Source: Planctomycetaceae bacterium
GTDB lineage: Bacteria; Planctomycetota; UBA1135; GCA-002686595
Direction: 5' to 3'
Length of the DNA: 64,000 nucleotides
Assembly: GCA_011525785.1 (NCBI GenBank)
Contig: WYBT01000038.1
Location: 1 to 64,000, forward strand
A program made the position numbers and the translations under genes. Shown here piece by piece: positions 34,892-45,623 of the stretch (position 1 is its first letter; each line of letters begins with the position of its first letter). A model generated the notes under the pieces. That model searched no databases and was not told the DNA's origin. It saw only the letters and a list, made by a program, of their open reading frames with translations.

Positions 34892-35266
34892 TCAGCGCTT
34901 CTCTTCGAGCAGGCCGACCAGGTTGCCGTCGGGATCGCGCAGGAAGCCGATCCACAGCTCGTGGTCGCTCATGCGTGCTGCGAGTTGGGGCTTGCGCTCT
35001 TCGCGGGCGCCGCGCGCAACGAACTCTGAGTACGCCGACTCGATGTCGCGCACGCGGAAGTAGGGGATCGAGTTCGCGCCGACGGCGCCCGCGCCCTGCG
35101 GCGTGCTCAGCATGATCCGCACGCCGCCGCCGTCGAGGAACGCGAGCGTCGGGGCGGGCCGGAAGAGCAACTGCAGGCCCAGAATCGACTGGTAGAAGCT
35201 CAGCGCCGCTTCGACATCGCTCACCGTGAGCGCAAGTTGGGCCAGGGCTTCGACTCGCGCGGTCAT
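34892..35266 (-). CDS. VOC / glyoxalase-fold protein
   Basis: A 124-residue protein with two beta-alpha-beta-beta-beta modules typical of the vicinal oxygen chelate fold: LALTVSDVEAALSFYQSILG (first module), VRIMLSTPQ, then IPYFRVRDIESAYSEFVARG and LWIGFLRDPDGNLVGLLE (second module, with the usual Glu near the end). Members include glyoxalases, dioxygenases and resistance proteins; the reaction here is not predictable. The start ATG 35266 is the first codon matching the fold. It lies 22 nt after the double-EEP gene on the same strand and probably shares its transcript. Confidence 0.85.
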   Translation of the reverse strand: MTARVEALAQLALTVSDVEAALSFYQSILGLQLLFRPAPTLAFLDGGGVRIMLSTPQGAGAVGANSIPYFRVRDIESAYSEFVARGAREERKPQLAARMSDHELWIGFLRDPDGNLVGLLEEKR

Positions 35267-35288
35267 GGATCGTCCATTCTGTGTGCGT

Positions 35289-36929
35289 TCACTTGTCGGC
35301 GCGGAGCACGAGTTCGCCGAGCACGGGCCGGTGGTCCGACGCGACGCGCTCGGCGATCGCTGCGCACGAGCGAACGCTCCAGCGCTCGCGCGGCGCACAA
35401 AACAGGAAATCGATCTCCTTGGCGGGCTCGTCGGCGGGAAACGTGAGGCTCGCCTGCTCGGGCTTGTCGACCTCGTGCGCAGCGGCGCGGAAGAGTTCGA
35501 GCGTGCGCGAGCTCGGCGCGTCGTTGAAGTCGCCGAGTAGCACGTACGGCGCATCGAGTCCGCGCAGGAACTCCGCCACGCGCTGCGCCTGCGCGTAGCG
35601 GAAGGCGTCGTCCTCGACCCAGTCGAAGTGCACGTTCACCGCGTGCAGCGTCTCGCCGCTGTCGAGCGCGAGCGCCACGGCGAGCGCGACGCGCGGCTCG
35701 TTGCCGTCGGGCAGTCGCACGCTCTGCGCCGAGCGCAGCGGGAAGCGCGAGAGCAGCGCCATGCCGTACCGCCCGCCGTCGTAGTCCATGAACGCGCCGA
35801 AGCTCGCGTGCATGCCGAGCGCGCGGCCGAGCTCCTCGGCCTGGTTGACGCCGCCGCAGCGCCTGGTGTCGACGTCGACCTCCTGCAGCGCGATGACATC
35901 GGCCTCGAGCGCGCGCAACGTGCTCGCAGTGCGCGCGAGGTCGAGCTTGCCGTCGAGCCCCAGGCCGTGGCGGATGTTGTAGCTCGCGATCTTCAAGCTC
36001 ACTTCGCTCGGTGCGCGCGCGCCGGCCTCGAAGCGGAAGTCGACAGTCACCGCAGCGTGATCGGACGGGAAGCGCTCGGCGTGGCGCTCGAGCACTTCAC
36101 TGCGCGTCGCGCGCAGGCCTTCGCCGCGGTAGTAGACGTAGTCGATGCGGTCCTGGCTCTGGTCCGCAAAGCGCGGCGACCAGGTGCGGTCCACGAGTCG
36201 GTCGATGCGCGGGTTCAGCTCGCGATAGGCGTCGCGAAAGCCCGCGTCGACGAGCACGCGGCTGGTGGGGAAGTCCGCGACGCAGCCGTACTGCGCGAGC
36301 GCGACCTCGCAGTAGTCCAGGTGCGACATCGCGTTGAAGTCGCCTGCGATCACGATCGGCACGCCGGCGTACTTCGCGTCGCTCAAGCGCTGCTCGATGG
36401 CCGCGCGAAGCTTGCGCAGCTCGCGCGCAGAAGCCTCGCAAGCCGCCAGCAGGCTCGCCGCGTCGCCTTCCTTGCGCGTGCCCGGCGCCCACACCTCGGC
36501 CGAGTACGGCAGCCAGATCGAGTACCACGCCAGGCGCGCGCCCTCGCCGAGGTCGAGCAGCGCGCCGACGCACTGGAACGGGTCGTGCACCGAGATGTCC
36601 TCGAGCACCGCGAAGCGCGAGAGGATCGACACGTTCGTGCCGCGCGGGTGGAAGTGCATTCCCAGCTCGCGCGCGAGGCGCTCGCCAGAGCCGTACGTCT
36701 CCTGCAGCGCGATCACGTCGGCCCGGCTCGCGCGCAGCACGTCGACGACGCGCGCGGGGCCGAGCTCCTCGCCGTCTTCGCGCCCGCCGTGCCAGATGTT
36801 CCACGTCAGCGCGCGGAACTCGCGCGCGACAGCCGGAGGCGGCGCATCCGCTTGCGAGAGCGCAGCGCCCGAGAGGATCAGGCCCACGAGAGCCGCGCAC
36901 CACACTCGGGCGAGCTGTCGCCAGGCCAT
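35289..36929 (-). CDS. Secreted protein with two complete endonuclease/exonuclease/phosphatase domains
   Basis: A 546-residue exported protein with a leader (LARVWCAALVGLILSGAALS). Two EEP domains lie in tandem, each with a full motif set. The first has LTWNIWHGG, VIALQETYG, GDFNAMSHLDY, RIDYVYYRG and PSDHAAVTVDF. The second has IASYNIRHG, VIALQEVDVD, GDFNDAPS, EIDFLFC and SDHRPVLGEL. All metal-binding and catalytic residues of the family therefore appear present twice. The family includes nucleases, sphingomyelinases and inositol phosphatases; an extracellular phosphodiesterase or phosphatase is likely, but the substrate is unknown. The start is ATG 36929, as the frame upstream is shadow of the ABC-F gene. 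It lies between the ABC-F and VOC genes on one strand. Confidence 0.88.
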   Translation of the reverse strand: MAWRQLARVWCAALVGLILSGAALSQADAPPPAVAREFRALTWNIWHGGREDGEELGPARVVDVLRASRADVIALQETYGSGERLARELGMHFHPRGTNVSILSRFAVLEDISVHDPFQCVGALLDLGEGARLAWYSIWLPYSAEVWAPGTRKEGDAASLLAACEASARELRKLRAAIEQRLSDAKYAGVPIVIAGDFNAMSHLDYCEVALAQYGCVADFPTSRVLVDAGFRDAYRELNPRIDRLVDRTWSPRFADQSQDRIDYVYYRGEGLRATRSEVLERHAERFPSDHAAVTVDFRFEAGARAPSEVSLKIASYNIRHGLGLDGKLDLARTASTLRALEADVIALQEVDVDTRRCGGVNQAEELGRALGMHASFGAFMDYDGGRYGMALLSRFPLRSAQSVRLPDGNEPRVALAVALALDSGETLHAVNVHFDWVEDDAFRYAQAQRVAEFLRGLDAPYVLLGDFNDAPSSRTLELFRAAAHEVDKPEQASLTFPADEPAKEIDFLFCAPRERWSVRSCAAIAERVASDHRPVLGELVLRADK

Positions 36930-36961
36930 CGTGCGCGCACTCACCTCGGGCCTCCGCGCGC

Positions 36962-38902
<1,941 letters not shown>

Positions 38903-38951
38903 GCCGCGCGCTCCAAATGGGGCGCGAGAGGATAGCGGCCCGCAGCGTCGC

Positions 38952-40313
38952 TCAGCGCGACAGAAACGCGTCGAAGGCGGCTTCGAGGTCGTGTGCAGGG
39001 TCGCTCGAGGCGCCGATCGAGCGGCTGGTCAGCTCGAGGCAGAGCCTGTGCAGCGAGACCTGGCGCTGGCCGGCAGCGATGCGCCTGGCGTACTCGCGCG
39101 AGAGCGTCTGCAGCGTCGAGGCGCGCTGCAGAGCGCCGTCGGAGTCGAGGAAGCGCACGAAGGCCGTGTCGTAGGCGCGGCGCAACTCGGCGTAGCACTT
39201 GCGCACGCCCGGTGGCGCGCTGTCGATGTGATCGGGAGCGCGTTCAGGGTTGCCCAGCCAGGGGCCCTGGACGGTGAGCGCCGGGCGGTTGGTGTCGAGG
39301 TCGATCAACTCGAAGCCGCGCTCGCGCCGCGCCTGGCGCAGCGCGTCGACGAAGCCCTTGGCCGCGCCCGGGCCGCGGAACGGGCTCTTGTAGCGGCTGA
39401 GCACGCTCATCCACTGGATCGCAGCGCTGATTTCGCCGCCCAGGCTCGCGTCGGACGCGCCCGAGCACAGCGTCTCGTCCGTGCCCGCGACGCTGAGCGT
39501 GTCGTCGACGGCGAGGCCTTCGCGCCACCAGCGCGGCGCGCCGGTGTGGCGCGCGTTCGTGATCGCGTGCGAGGCGTTGTGCGTGAGGTTCTCGAGCACG
39601 GTGAGCGGCGGCAGCGGCTCGTCGAGGAAGGCGCTCGAGTCGGCGCCGCTCGCGCAACTGGCGAGCCCGATCACGAGCACGCCCTCGGGCAGGAAGAACT
39701 CGCGGCACAGGCTGAGCCAGGGCGCGTCGATCCAGCTCAAGGCGCTCGGCTTGAGCGCGACGTGCGCGCCCGCGAGCGCGCACAACTGCGCGCGCGTCGG
39801 GGCGATGCACACGATGTGGCCGAAACCGCCCTCAGATCGCGGCGCGCCGTGGATGCGCTCGAACACGAAGTCGTGCAGAGCGGCTTCGCGCTCGTTCGCG
39901 ACGCGCTTTCCCGGCTTCCACGCGGCGGCCCAGCGCGCGAACTCCTGCGCCTGCGGCGGCGCGACCTGGCCGTCTTCGGCCGACAGGCGCGCCACCCAGC
40001 GCACCTGCAGCTTGGCGAGCGCGTCGACGTACTTGCTCGCCTCGCGCGGCGCTTTGTGCGCGACCCAGCGACCGCCGGCGTCGAGCGCTTCGCGCGGCAT
40101 CCACAGTTCGAACGCGCCGACGCGCACGCGCTCGTGCAGCGGCGCGAGGCGCGCGCGCAGATCGGTGGCTTGCGCTGAAGCCGCGTCGAGCGAGCCGGCG
40201 CGCTCGAGCAACTTGACGCCGAACGCTTCGACGGGCCAGCCGCTCTTGGCTTGCGCTTCCCCGCGGCTCGCCGCGAAGACCAGGGCCGCGCCGCAGGTCA
40301 GCGCGCGGAACAT
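38952..40313 (-). CDS. Secreted gluzincin-like protein lacking the catalytic Glu (paralog 1 of 3)
   Basis: A 453-residue exported protein with a leader (ALTCGAALVFAASRGEAQA). Features shared with the proteins at 40980 and 42507 include LHERVRVGAFELW, APTRAQLCALAGA and NLTHNASHAITNARHTGAP. The last reads as a gluzincin helix in which HExxH has become HNASH (His245, His249), followed 16 residues later by Glu265 in WWREGLAVDDT, as in the third zinc ligand of peptidase-MA/DUF1570-like proteins. Zinc binding may persist while peptidase activity should be lost. The start ATG 40313 is chosen because it opens the leader. It lies 49 nt upstream of the ABC-F gene on the same strand and is divergent from the HIT gene. 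Confidence 0.75.
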   Translation of the reverse strand: MFRALTCGAALVFAASRGEAQAKSGWPVEAFGVKLLERAGSLDAASAQATDLRARLAPLHERVRVGAFELWMPREALDAGGRWVAHKAPREASKYVDALAKLQVRWVARLSAEDGQVAPPQAQEFARWAAAWKPGKRVANEREAALHDFVFERIHGAPRSEGGFGHIVCIAPTRAQLCALAGAHVALKPSALSWIDAPWLSLCREFFLPEGVLVIGLASCASGADSSAFLDEPLPPLTVLENLTHNASHAITNARHTGAPRWWREGLAVDDTLSVAGTDETLCSGASDASLGGEISAAIQWMSVLSRYKSPFRGPGAAKGFVDALRQARRERGFELIDLDTNRPALTVQGPWLGNPERAPDHIDSAPPGVRKCYAELRRAYDTAFVRFLDSDGALQRASTLQTLSREYARRIAAGQRQVSLHRLCLELTSRSIGASSDPAHDLEAAFDAFLSR

Positions 40314-40522
40314 CGGGAAAAGCCCTGCTGGGGGCTGCGCGCGCTGACAGGTTCCGATGACGGGAGATCGACGCATGTGCGCCTCGTGCTCGAAGTGCGC
40401 GTCCGTTCGCGCGACCTTGGGGGTCAGAGCATCCGTTGGTTTCCGCCACTCCTTCGTACCCCAGCGGACGAGCCCAGTCACCGACGGAATCAGCGCTACG
40501 ATGCGGCCCGCAGGTCCCAACC

Positions 40523-40954
40523 ATGCCCACCCTCTTCACCCGCATCATCCAAGGCGAGCTGCCCGGCCGCTTCGTGTGGCGCGACGAGCACTGCGTCGCC
40601 TTCCTCTCGATCCAGCCCATCCGCCCCGGGCACACGCTGGTCGTGCCGCGCGCGGAGATCGACCACTGGAACGACATGCCGCCCCAGCTGTGCGCACACG
40701 TGTTCGACGTCGCGCGCATGCTGAGCCTGGCCATGCGGCGCGGCTTCAAGTGCGAGAAGGTCGGCCTCTCGATCGTGGGGCTCGAAGTACGCCACGCGCA
40801 CCTGCACCTGATGCAGCTCGACCAGCCCAGCGACATGGATTTCGCGCGCCAGCGCAAGGACGTTCCGGCGCAGGAGTTCGACGACGCGGCGCAGACGATT
40901 CGCACGGCGCTGCGCGAGTTGGGCTACGCCGCGAAGGCGCAGCGCGTCGACTGA
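40523..40954 (+). CDS. HIT-family nucleotide hydrolase/transferase
   Basis: A 143-residue cytoplasmic protein, the usual size for HIT proteins. It starts with TLFTRIIQGELPGRFVWRDE, the nucleotide-binding N-terminus, then IQPIRPGHTLVVPRAEIDHW, and carries the histidine triad as HAHLH in the block VRHAHLHLMQL. Such proteins hydrolyse nucleoside phosphoramidates and similar compounds. The start ATG 40523 is preferred over upstream ATGs because homology begins there. It sits alone on the plus strand between two of the gluzincin-like paralogs. Confidence 0.9.
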   Translation: MPTLFTRIIQGELPGRFVWRDEHCVAFLSIQPIRPGHTLVVPRAEIDHWNDMPPQLCAHVFDVARMLSLAMRRGFKCEKVGLSIVGLEVRHAHLHLMQLDQPSDMDFARQRKDVPAQEFDDAAQTIRTALRELGYAAKAQRVD

Positions 40955-40979
40955 GCGCGTCGACTCGGCGCGCCTGCCC

Positions 40980-42395
40980 TCAGCGGCCGGCGAGCCAGGC
41001 CAGGAACTCGCCCTCGAGATCGCTGGTGGGGGAGTTCGATTCCCCCAGCGTGCGGCCGGTCAGCGTGTCGACCACGCGGTAGAGCGTGACGTTGCGCGTG
41101 CGCTCCTCGGCCGACAGACGCGCGAGCTCGCGCGAGATGCTCTCCAGGCGACTGGGTCCGCTCGCGGCCGGACGATCGAGGAAGCTCAAGAACGCCACGG
41201 GGTATGCGCGCAGATGCTCGGCGTAGGCCTTGCGCACCGTCGCCGAGGCCTTCGCGACGCTCGCGGGAATCTCGGCCTCCTGGCCCAGGTGCGGAGTCGG
41301 CACGACAAGAGCGGGCCGATTGGTGTCGAGGTCGAGCAGCTCGAAGCCCTCTGGACGCAACGCGCGCCGCAACTCGGCTACGAAGAAGCCTTCGACGCCG
41401 CGCCCGCGGTAACGGCTCTTGTGCCGGCTCAGGACGAACATCCACTGCGAGAGCGCGCCCAGCTTGGAGCTCTCGCTCGACTCCCCGGCGCCCGAGCAGA
41501 GCGAGTCCTCGCTCGCCACCAGGCGCAGCGTGTCGTAGATCGCCAGGCTCTCTTTCCACCAGCGCGGAGCACCCGTGTGTCGCGCGGCGCTCAGCAAGTG
41601 CGAAGCGTTGTGAACGAGGTTTTCGAGCACAGTGTCCGCGCCGAGCAGCTCGTCGCGCATCTCGAGCGCCGGCGTGTCGGTCGCAACGCTCACCAGCGAG
41701 ACCACGGCCAACGCGCCGGGGACGATGAACTCGCGGCAGTGGCTCAGCCACGAGACGGAGATCCACTGCGACTCGTTCGGCCGCAGCGCGACCTCGGCGC
41801 CGGCGATGGCGCACAATTGCGCGCGCGACGGCGCGAGGCAGACGATGTGCGGGTACGCCGCATCGGCGCGCGGGCGGCCGTGCAAGTGCTCGAACAGCGC
41901 GTCGTGCAGAGCGGCTTCACGCTCGGCGTTCGCGGGCTTGCGGCCGGGGCGCCACTGCGCGGCCCAGCGCTCGAGCTCGGTCCCCAGCTGGGCGCTGTTG
42001 GCGCTGGCCGAACCCTCGATGCGCGGCAGCCACAGCGCTTGCAGTCGGGCCAGTCCGACGACCAGCCGCTCGCTTCCGCGCAGCTCGCGCGCCGGGCTCC
42101 ACGCGCCAGTCGCGTCGACGCCCTTCGCGGGCAGCCACAACTCGAACGCGCCGACTCGCACGCGCTCGTGCAGCGGCGCGAGGTGGTCGCGCAGGTCTTT
42201 CGTCGTTTCGCGCTCCACGCCGCGCGCGGCGGACTCGGCGAGCAGTCGTTCGCCGAATTCGTGCAACGACCAGCCCAGGGGCTGTTGCCGGGCGGGCGCG
42301 GCGGGCGCCGCGAAGGCCAGGGCCAGCGCGCACAAAAGTGCGTGGCGGGTCGGCGGGGCGAGACGCTCGGAAACAGTCGAAAGCAGGGCGGGCAC
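40980..42395 (-). CDS. Secreted gluzincin-like protein lacking the catalytic Glu (paralog 2 of 3)
   Basis: About 471 residues when read from a GTG at 42395, which follows an AGAGAGG ribosome-binding site and opens a leader (RHALLCALALAFAAPAAPA); an ATG at 42479 in the same frame is the alternative. It is close to the paralog at 38952, sharing LHERVRVGAFELW, APSRAQLCAIAGA and RHTGAPRWW. The HExxH helix is HNASH (His262, His266) with Glu282 sixteen residues later in WWKESLAIYDT. A Cys-Ser-Gly-Ala block (EDSLCSGAGESS) and the DLDTNRPALV strand are shared too. Zinc binding without catalysis is inferred. It is convergent with the HIT gene. Confidence 0.75.
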   Translation of the reverse strand: MPALLSTVSERLAPPTRHALLCALALAFAAPAAPARQQPLGWSLHEFGERLLAESAARGVERETTKDLRDHLAPLHERVRVGAFELWLPAKGVDATGAWSPARELRGSERLVVGLARLQALWLPRIEGSASANSAQLGTELERWAAQWRPGRKPANAEREAALHDALFEHLHGRPRADAAYPHIVCLAPSRAQLCAIAGAEVALRPNESQWISVSWLSHCREFIVPGALAVVSLVSVATDTPALEMRDELLGADTVLENLVHNASHLLSAARHTGAPRWWKESLAIYDTLRLVASEDSLCSGAGESSESSKLGALSQWMFVLSRHKSRYRGRGVEGFFVAELRRALRPEGFELLDLDTNRPALVVPTPHLGQEAEIPASVAKASATVRKAYAEHLRAYPVAFLSFLDRPAASGPSRLESISRELARLSAEERTRNVTLYRVVDTLTGRTLGESNSPTSDLEGEFLAWLAGR

Positions 42396-42506
42396 GACGA
42401 CCTCTCTGGGGAAAGCGGCCGGGGCGGAGCGGGATGGCGCTACGGAGTCGCCTCTAGTTCGCGTGACATTCGTCGCCACAGACGCGGCGTTCGGGCGGCG
42501 CGAGCA

Positions 42507-43901
42507 TCAACGGGTCAGCCAGACGCGGAAGCGGGCCTCGAGGTCGAGGGCGGGGTCGGTGCTCTCGCCCAGCGTGAGTTCGAAGTGCTCGCGCACGAGG
42601 GTGTGGAGCGCCGTGCTATCGGGCACAGCGCGGTACGGCACGCGCCGCAGCGCGCTCAGCAGGCGTCGGAACGGCTCGGGGAACTCCTGTTGGAGGTAGC
42701 CGACGAAGGCCACGGTGTAGGCGCGCTGGAACTCGGCGAAGCCCTTGCGCACGCCCAGCCCGCCGTGCACGGCCTCCGCCGGCGTCGGAGCGTTCGGGCC
42801 CAGGATCAGCGCCTGCAGCACTTCGGCGGGGCGCTCGCGCTCGAGATCGAGGATCGTGAAGCCGCCCTCGCGCGCCGCGGCGCGCAGCGGCTTGGCGAAG
42901 CGCGTCGCCGACGCGCCGCGGAACGGCCCTTTCTCGCGCGAGAGCAGCGAGAGCGCCTCGAGTCCGCCCAGCCACCAGGCGGGGATGTTCTCGATCTCGC
43001 GGCAGCCGGTGCAGTTGGTTTCGTCGGCGCCGCACACGGCCAGCGTGGCGTCGATCGAGAGCGCCTCGACGAACCAGGGCGGCGCGGTCGGCACGAGCCA
43101 GAACACGAGTTGGTGGGCCGCGGCGTGCGTGAACCACTGCTCCTGCTCTGGTTTGCTCATCCCGCCGTCGTCCAGCAGCCCCGCGCCCTCGCGCCCCAGC
43201 GCCCAGGTCGAGGCGAGCACGCTCGAGCCGTCGCGCAGCGAGGTGAAGGGCGCGGTCAGGTCCGCCGCGGTCCAGATGTGGCGGCGCATCCTCCCGCTCA
43301 ACAGGCCGCGCGCGCCGACCACGGCCAGGTACTGCGCGCGCGTCGGCGCGAAGATCATCGTCAGGCGTCGGCCGCTGCGCATCGGCAGGCCGAAGTGCGC
43401 TTGGAGCGCCGCCAGCGCGGACTGTGCGTCTTCGCTCGGCGGCGCGTGCGGGAGCGCCTTGAAGCTGGCCCACCACGTCTCGATCTGGGGGAGCGCTGCC
43501 CGCGCGGCCGCGTGGGTGGGCTCGGACGGATCCTCGCGCTCCAGCCAATAGCGCTGCAGCGCCAGCAGGCGCCGGCCGCGATCGACGAGGTCCTTGGCGC
43601 GCGCGCCCGGGGCCTCGCGCCCCTTGGCGTCGAGGGTCACCAGCGGCGCCCACAGATCGAACGCGCCGAAGCGAATGCGCTCGTGCAGCGACTCCAGGCG
43701 CGTCGAGGTCGTGTCCGCGGCGTTGGCGCTCGGCCCGGCGCGCTGATCGGCCAGCTCGACCAGTCGCTGTCCGAGCCGCTCGAAGGGTTCGGTGTCGATC
43801 GCCTGCGGCGCGAGCGCGGCCGGCGCGGACGCGGCCGTGAGAGTCAACGAAAGGGCCAACGCGGCGCCGAGGCGCCACAGCGAGACGTTGTGCGAGAACA
43901 C
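42507..43901 (-). CDS. Secreted gluzincin-like protein lacking the catalytic Glu (paralog 3 of 3)
   Basis: About 464 residues when started at the GTG at 43901, which has an AGGAGG four bases upstream and opens a leader (LWRLGAALALSLTLTAASAPAALA); the frame extends to 43967. It is the most divergent of the three paralogs but keeps LHERIRFGAFDLW, FAPTRAQYLAVVGA and a helix with HAAAH (His259, His263) followed by Glu279 at the same 16-residue spacing (PPWFVEALSIDAT). An additional Cys pair (ETNCTGCRE) stands where the others have CSG. The catalytic Glu is Ala in this copy. Substrate or partner unknown. Confidence 0.72.
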   Translation of the reverse strand: MFSHNVSLWRLGAALALSLTLTAASAPAALAPQAIDTEPFERLGQRLVELADQRAGPSANAADTTSTRLESLHERIRFGAFDLWAPLVTLDAKGREAPGARAKDLVDRGRRLLALQRYWLEREDPSEPTHAAARAALPQIETWWASFKALPHAPPSEDAQSALAALQAHFGLPMRSGRRLTMIFAPTRAQYLAVVGARGLLSGRMRRHIWTAADLTAPFTSLRDGSSVLASTWALGREGAGLLDDGGMSKPEQEQWFTHAAAHQLVFWLVPTAPPWFVEALSIDATLAVCGADETNCTGCREIENIPAWWLGGLEALSLLSREKGPFRGASATRFAKPLRAAAREGGFTILDLERERPAEVLQALILGPNAPTPAEAVHGGLGVRKGFAEFQRAYTVAFVGYLQQEFPEPFRRLLSALRRVPYRAVPDSTALHTLVREHFELTLGESTDPALDLEARFRVWLTR

Positions 43902-44009
43902 GCGCCCTCCTGCCAGGGATGGACGTGAACGGGGATGGGGGAACTGCCGGTGCGCGTCATGCAACACGCGCGCCGCGCTGCTCCGGCGCGTCCGGCCCCG
44001 GCCCGCCTG

Positions 44010-44828
44010 TCAGCCGCCGTAGACCGACTGAACGTAGTCGAGCGCGCGCTCGACGTTGGGCAGGTTGCTGTTCGTCGCTTCGGCCTGGCGCATCTCGATC
44101 GAGACCACGCGCACGCCGCCGCACGCACGCAGCGCCGCGGCGTAGCGTTCGTGCGGGACGACCGTGTTCGGACCCACCGGCGCGAGGTGCGGCTGGCTGG
44201 CGTGGAAGTGGCGCATGCGTCCGGCGCTGGCCTGGAGCTGCTCGACGTCCTCGCCGGCCATGTGCAGCGCCGCGGCGTCGATGTGCAGGCCGAAGCCCGC
44301 GTGGCCGACCAGCGCGACGAACTCGCGCGCCTGCGCCGCGCGGTGGATCCAATCGCAGCCGTACTCGGGCGGGTTGGGCTCGATGCACAGGCACGTGCCG
44401 GCCTCGAGCGCGACCTCGCCCACGCGCCGGAAGAAGGGCGCGGCGAGCTGCGCAGCCTGCTCGTCGGAGAGCGCGCCGCGCTTGCGATTGCCGGGCGAGC
44501 CGAACACCAGCGCGCGCGCGCCCAACGCTCCGCCGATGCGCACGATGCGGGCGAGGTACTCGAACATCTCGTCGCGCTGCGCATCGCTTCCGAACAGCGC
44601 CAGCTCGGCGCGGCCGAACAGCAGCGCCTGCATGGCCACGATCTCGATGCCGCGCTCGCCCCAGAATTCGCGGTAGCGGCGCAATTCGTCGAGCTGCAGC
44701 TCGGCCGGCTTGGGTCCGATCTTCGACGGAGCGACCTCGACCGCGTCGACGCCGCGCGAGGCCAGCAGGTCGCGCACCTCGCGCTCTTCGTCGGCGCGCC
44801 AGGCGATGTTGGAGATCGAGATCCTCAC
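44010..44828 (-). CDS. Sugar phosphate isomerase/epimerase-like TIM-barrel protein
   Basis: A 272-residue cytoplasmic protein of the xylose-isomerase-like AP endonuclease 2 superfamily. The order of strands fits: RISISNIAW, VDAVEVAPSKIG, GIEIVAMQALLFG, ARALVFGSPG, GTCLCIEPNPPEYG, FGLHIDAAALHMAGED, RHFHASQPHLAPVG and VVSIEMRQ. The Glu, Asp, His and Glu residues in these strands would form the metal site. The start is GTG 44828, overlapping the stop of the epimerase gene by 4 nt (GTGA), so it is the last gene of a translationally coupled operon. It probably interconverts a sugar or related polyol for the glycosyltransferases encoded upstream; the exact reaction is unknown. Confidence 0.85.
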   Translation of the reverse strand: MRISISNIAWRADEEREVRDLLASRGVDAVEVAPSKIGPKPAELQLDELRRYREFWGERGIEIVAMQALLFGRAELALFGSDAQRDEMFEYLARIVRIGGALGARALVFGSPGNRKRGALSDEQAAQLAAPFFRRVGEVALEAGTCLCIEPNPPEYGCDWIHRAAQAREFVALVGHAGFGLHIDAAALHMAGEDVEQLQASAGRMRHFHASQPHLAPVGPNTVVPHERYAAALRACGGVRVVSIEMRQAEATNSNLPNVERALDYVQSVYGG

Positions 44829-45598
44829 GCGCGCTCGCTCCGCTCACGCCTCACGAAGGCTGCGATGCTCTCGAGCACCTCGGCGCGGCTCGCCAGGTAC
44901 GGCCCCGTTCGACCCCAGACCCGCGCGTGCGCCGTGCGGAAGTCGTAGCGCGGCGCGGGCGGCGGAAGTTGGTTGTGGAACTCGCGACCGAAGGCCTGCG
45001 TCGCCAGCTCGCGCGTCGTGACGGGCTCGGTCGCGAAGTTCACCAGCTCGAGCCCCGCCGCGAGCGCGGTCTGCACGTCGGCCTCGATGCGCGCCAGGTC
45101 GTAGAACTGGAACTGCCCGTCCTGGTGCACAAGATCGAGGCGGTTGTCGTGCAGGAAGTCGTAGATGGCGTTCTTCTTCAGCCCCATCCCGAACAGTCCG
45201 GGCAGGCGCACGATCAGGGCCTTGGGGAAGCGCGCGCGCACGAAGTGCTCGAGCTCGAGGCGGTGCTTGCCGTAGGGCTGCGCGCCCTCCAGCGGCGGTT
45301 GTTCGCGCTCGTCGACCTCGATCGGACGCGGATAGACGTCGATGGTCGAGATCAGCACGAAGCGCTCGGCTCGCACGTGCTCCAGCGCGCGCATCAGCGA
45401 CTGGACACCCGCGCGGTCCGCCTCGGGCTCCTTGTTGGCGATCCACTTGGCGGCCTTGCAGCCGGCGCTGACCACCAGCTCGAAGCTGCGGCCGGCGATG
45501 GCATCGATGTTCTTGGAGTTGAACAGCTCGCTGTAGCGGCCCTGCGCGAGCAGGTTCCCGCCCACGAAGCCGGTGTGTCCGATCAGTGCGTTGGCCAT
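44825..45598 (-). CDS. NAD(P)-dependent epimerase/dehydratase (SDR)
   Basis: A 257-residue extended-type SDR enzyme, shorter than usual for the family. The Rossmann nucleotide-binding motif is IGHTGFVGGNLL at the N-terminus; the catalytic Thr-Ile-Asp-Val-Tyr stretch (ISTIDVYPR) and YxxxK (YGKHRLE) follow, then IVRLPGLFG. It probably oxidises or epimerises a sugar, perhaps nucleotide-linked. It is coupled by a GTGA overlap to the TIM-barrel gene downstream and lies 25 nt after the GT2 gene, so it should supply the sugar used in the same pathway. Confidence 0.85.
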   Translation of the reverse strand: MANALIGHTGFVGGNLLAQGRYSELFNSKNIDAIAGRSFELVVSAGCKAAKWIANKEPEADRAGVQSLMRALEHVRAERFVLISTIDVYPRPIEVDEREQPPLEGAQPYGKHRLELEHFVRARFPKALIVRLPGLFGMGLKKNAIYDFLHDNRLDLVHQDGQFQFYDLARIEADVQTALAAGLELVNFATEPVTTRELATQAFGREFHNQLPPPAPRYDFRTAHARVWGRTGPYLASRAEVLESIAAFVRRERSERA

Positions 45599-45623
45599 GG
45601 TGCTCCAGTCGGGGAGTTGCGGG

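Noticed and set aside
41214..43928. A 904-codon plus-strand frame opposite two of the gluzincin-like paralogs.
   Set aside because: Composition is Arg/Gln/Ala-rich low complexity; the minus-strand proteins have leaders, conserved motifs and paralogs.
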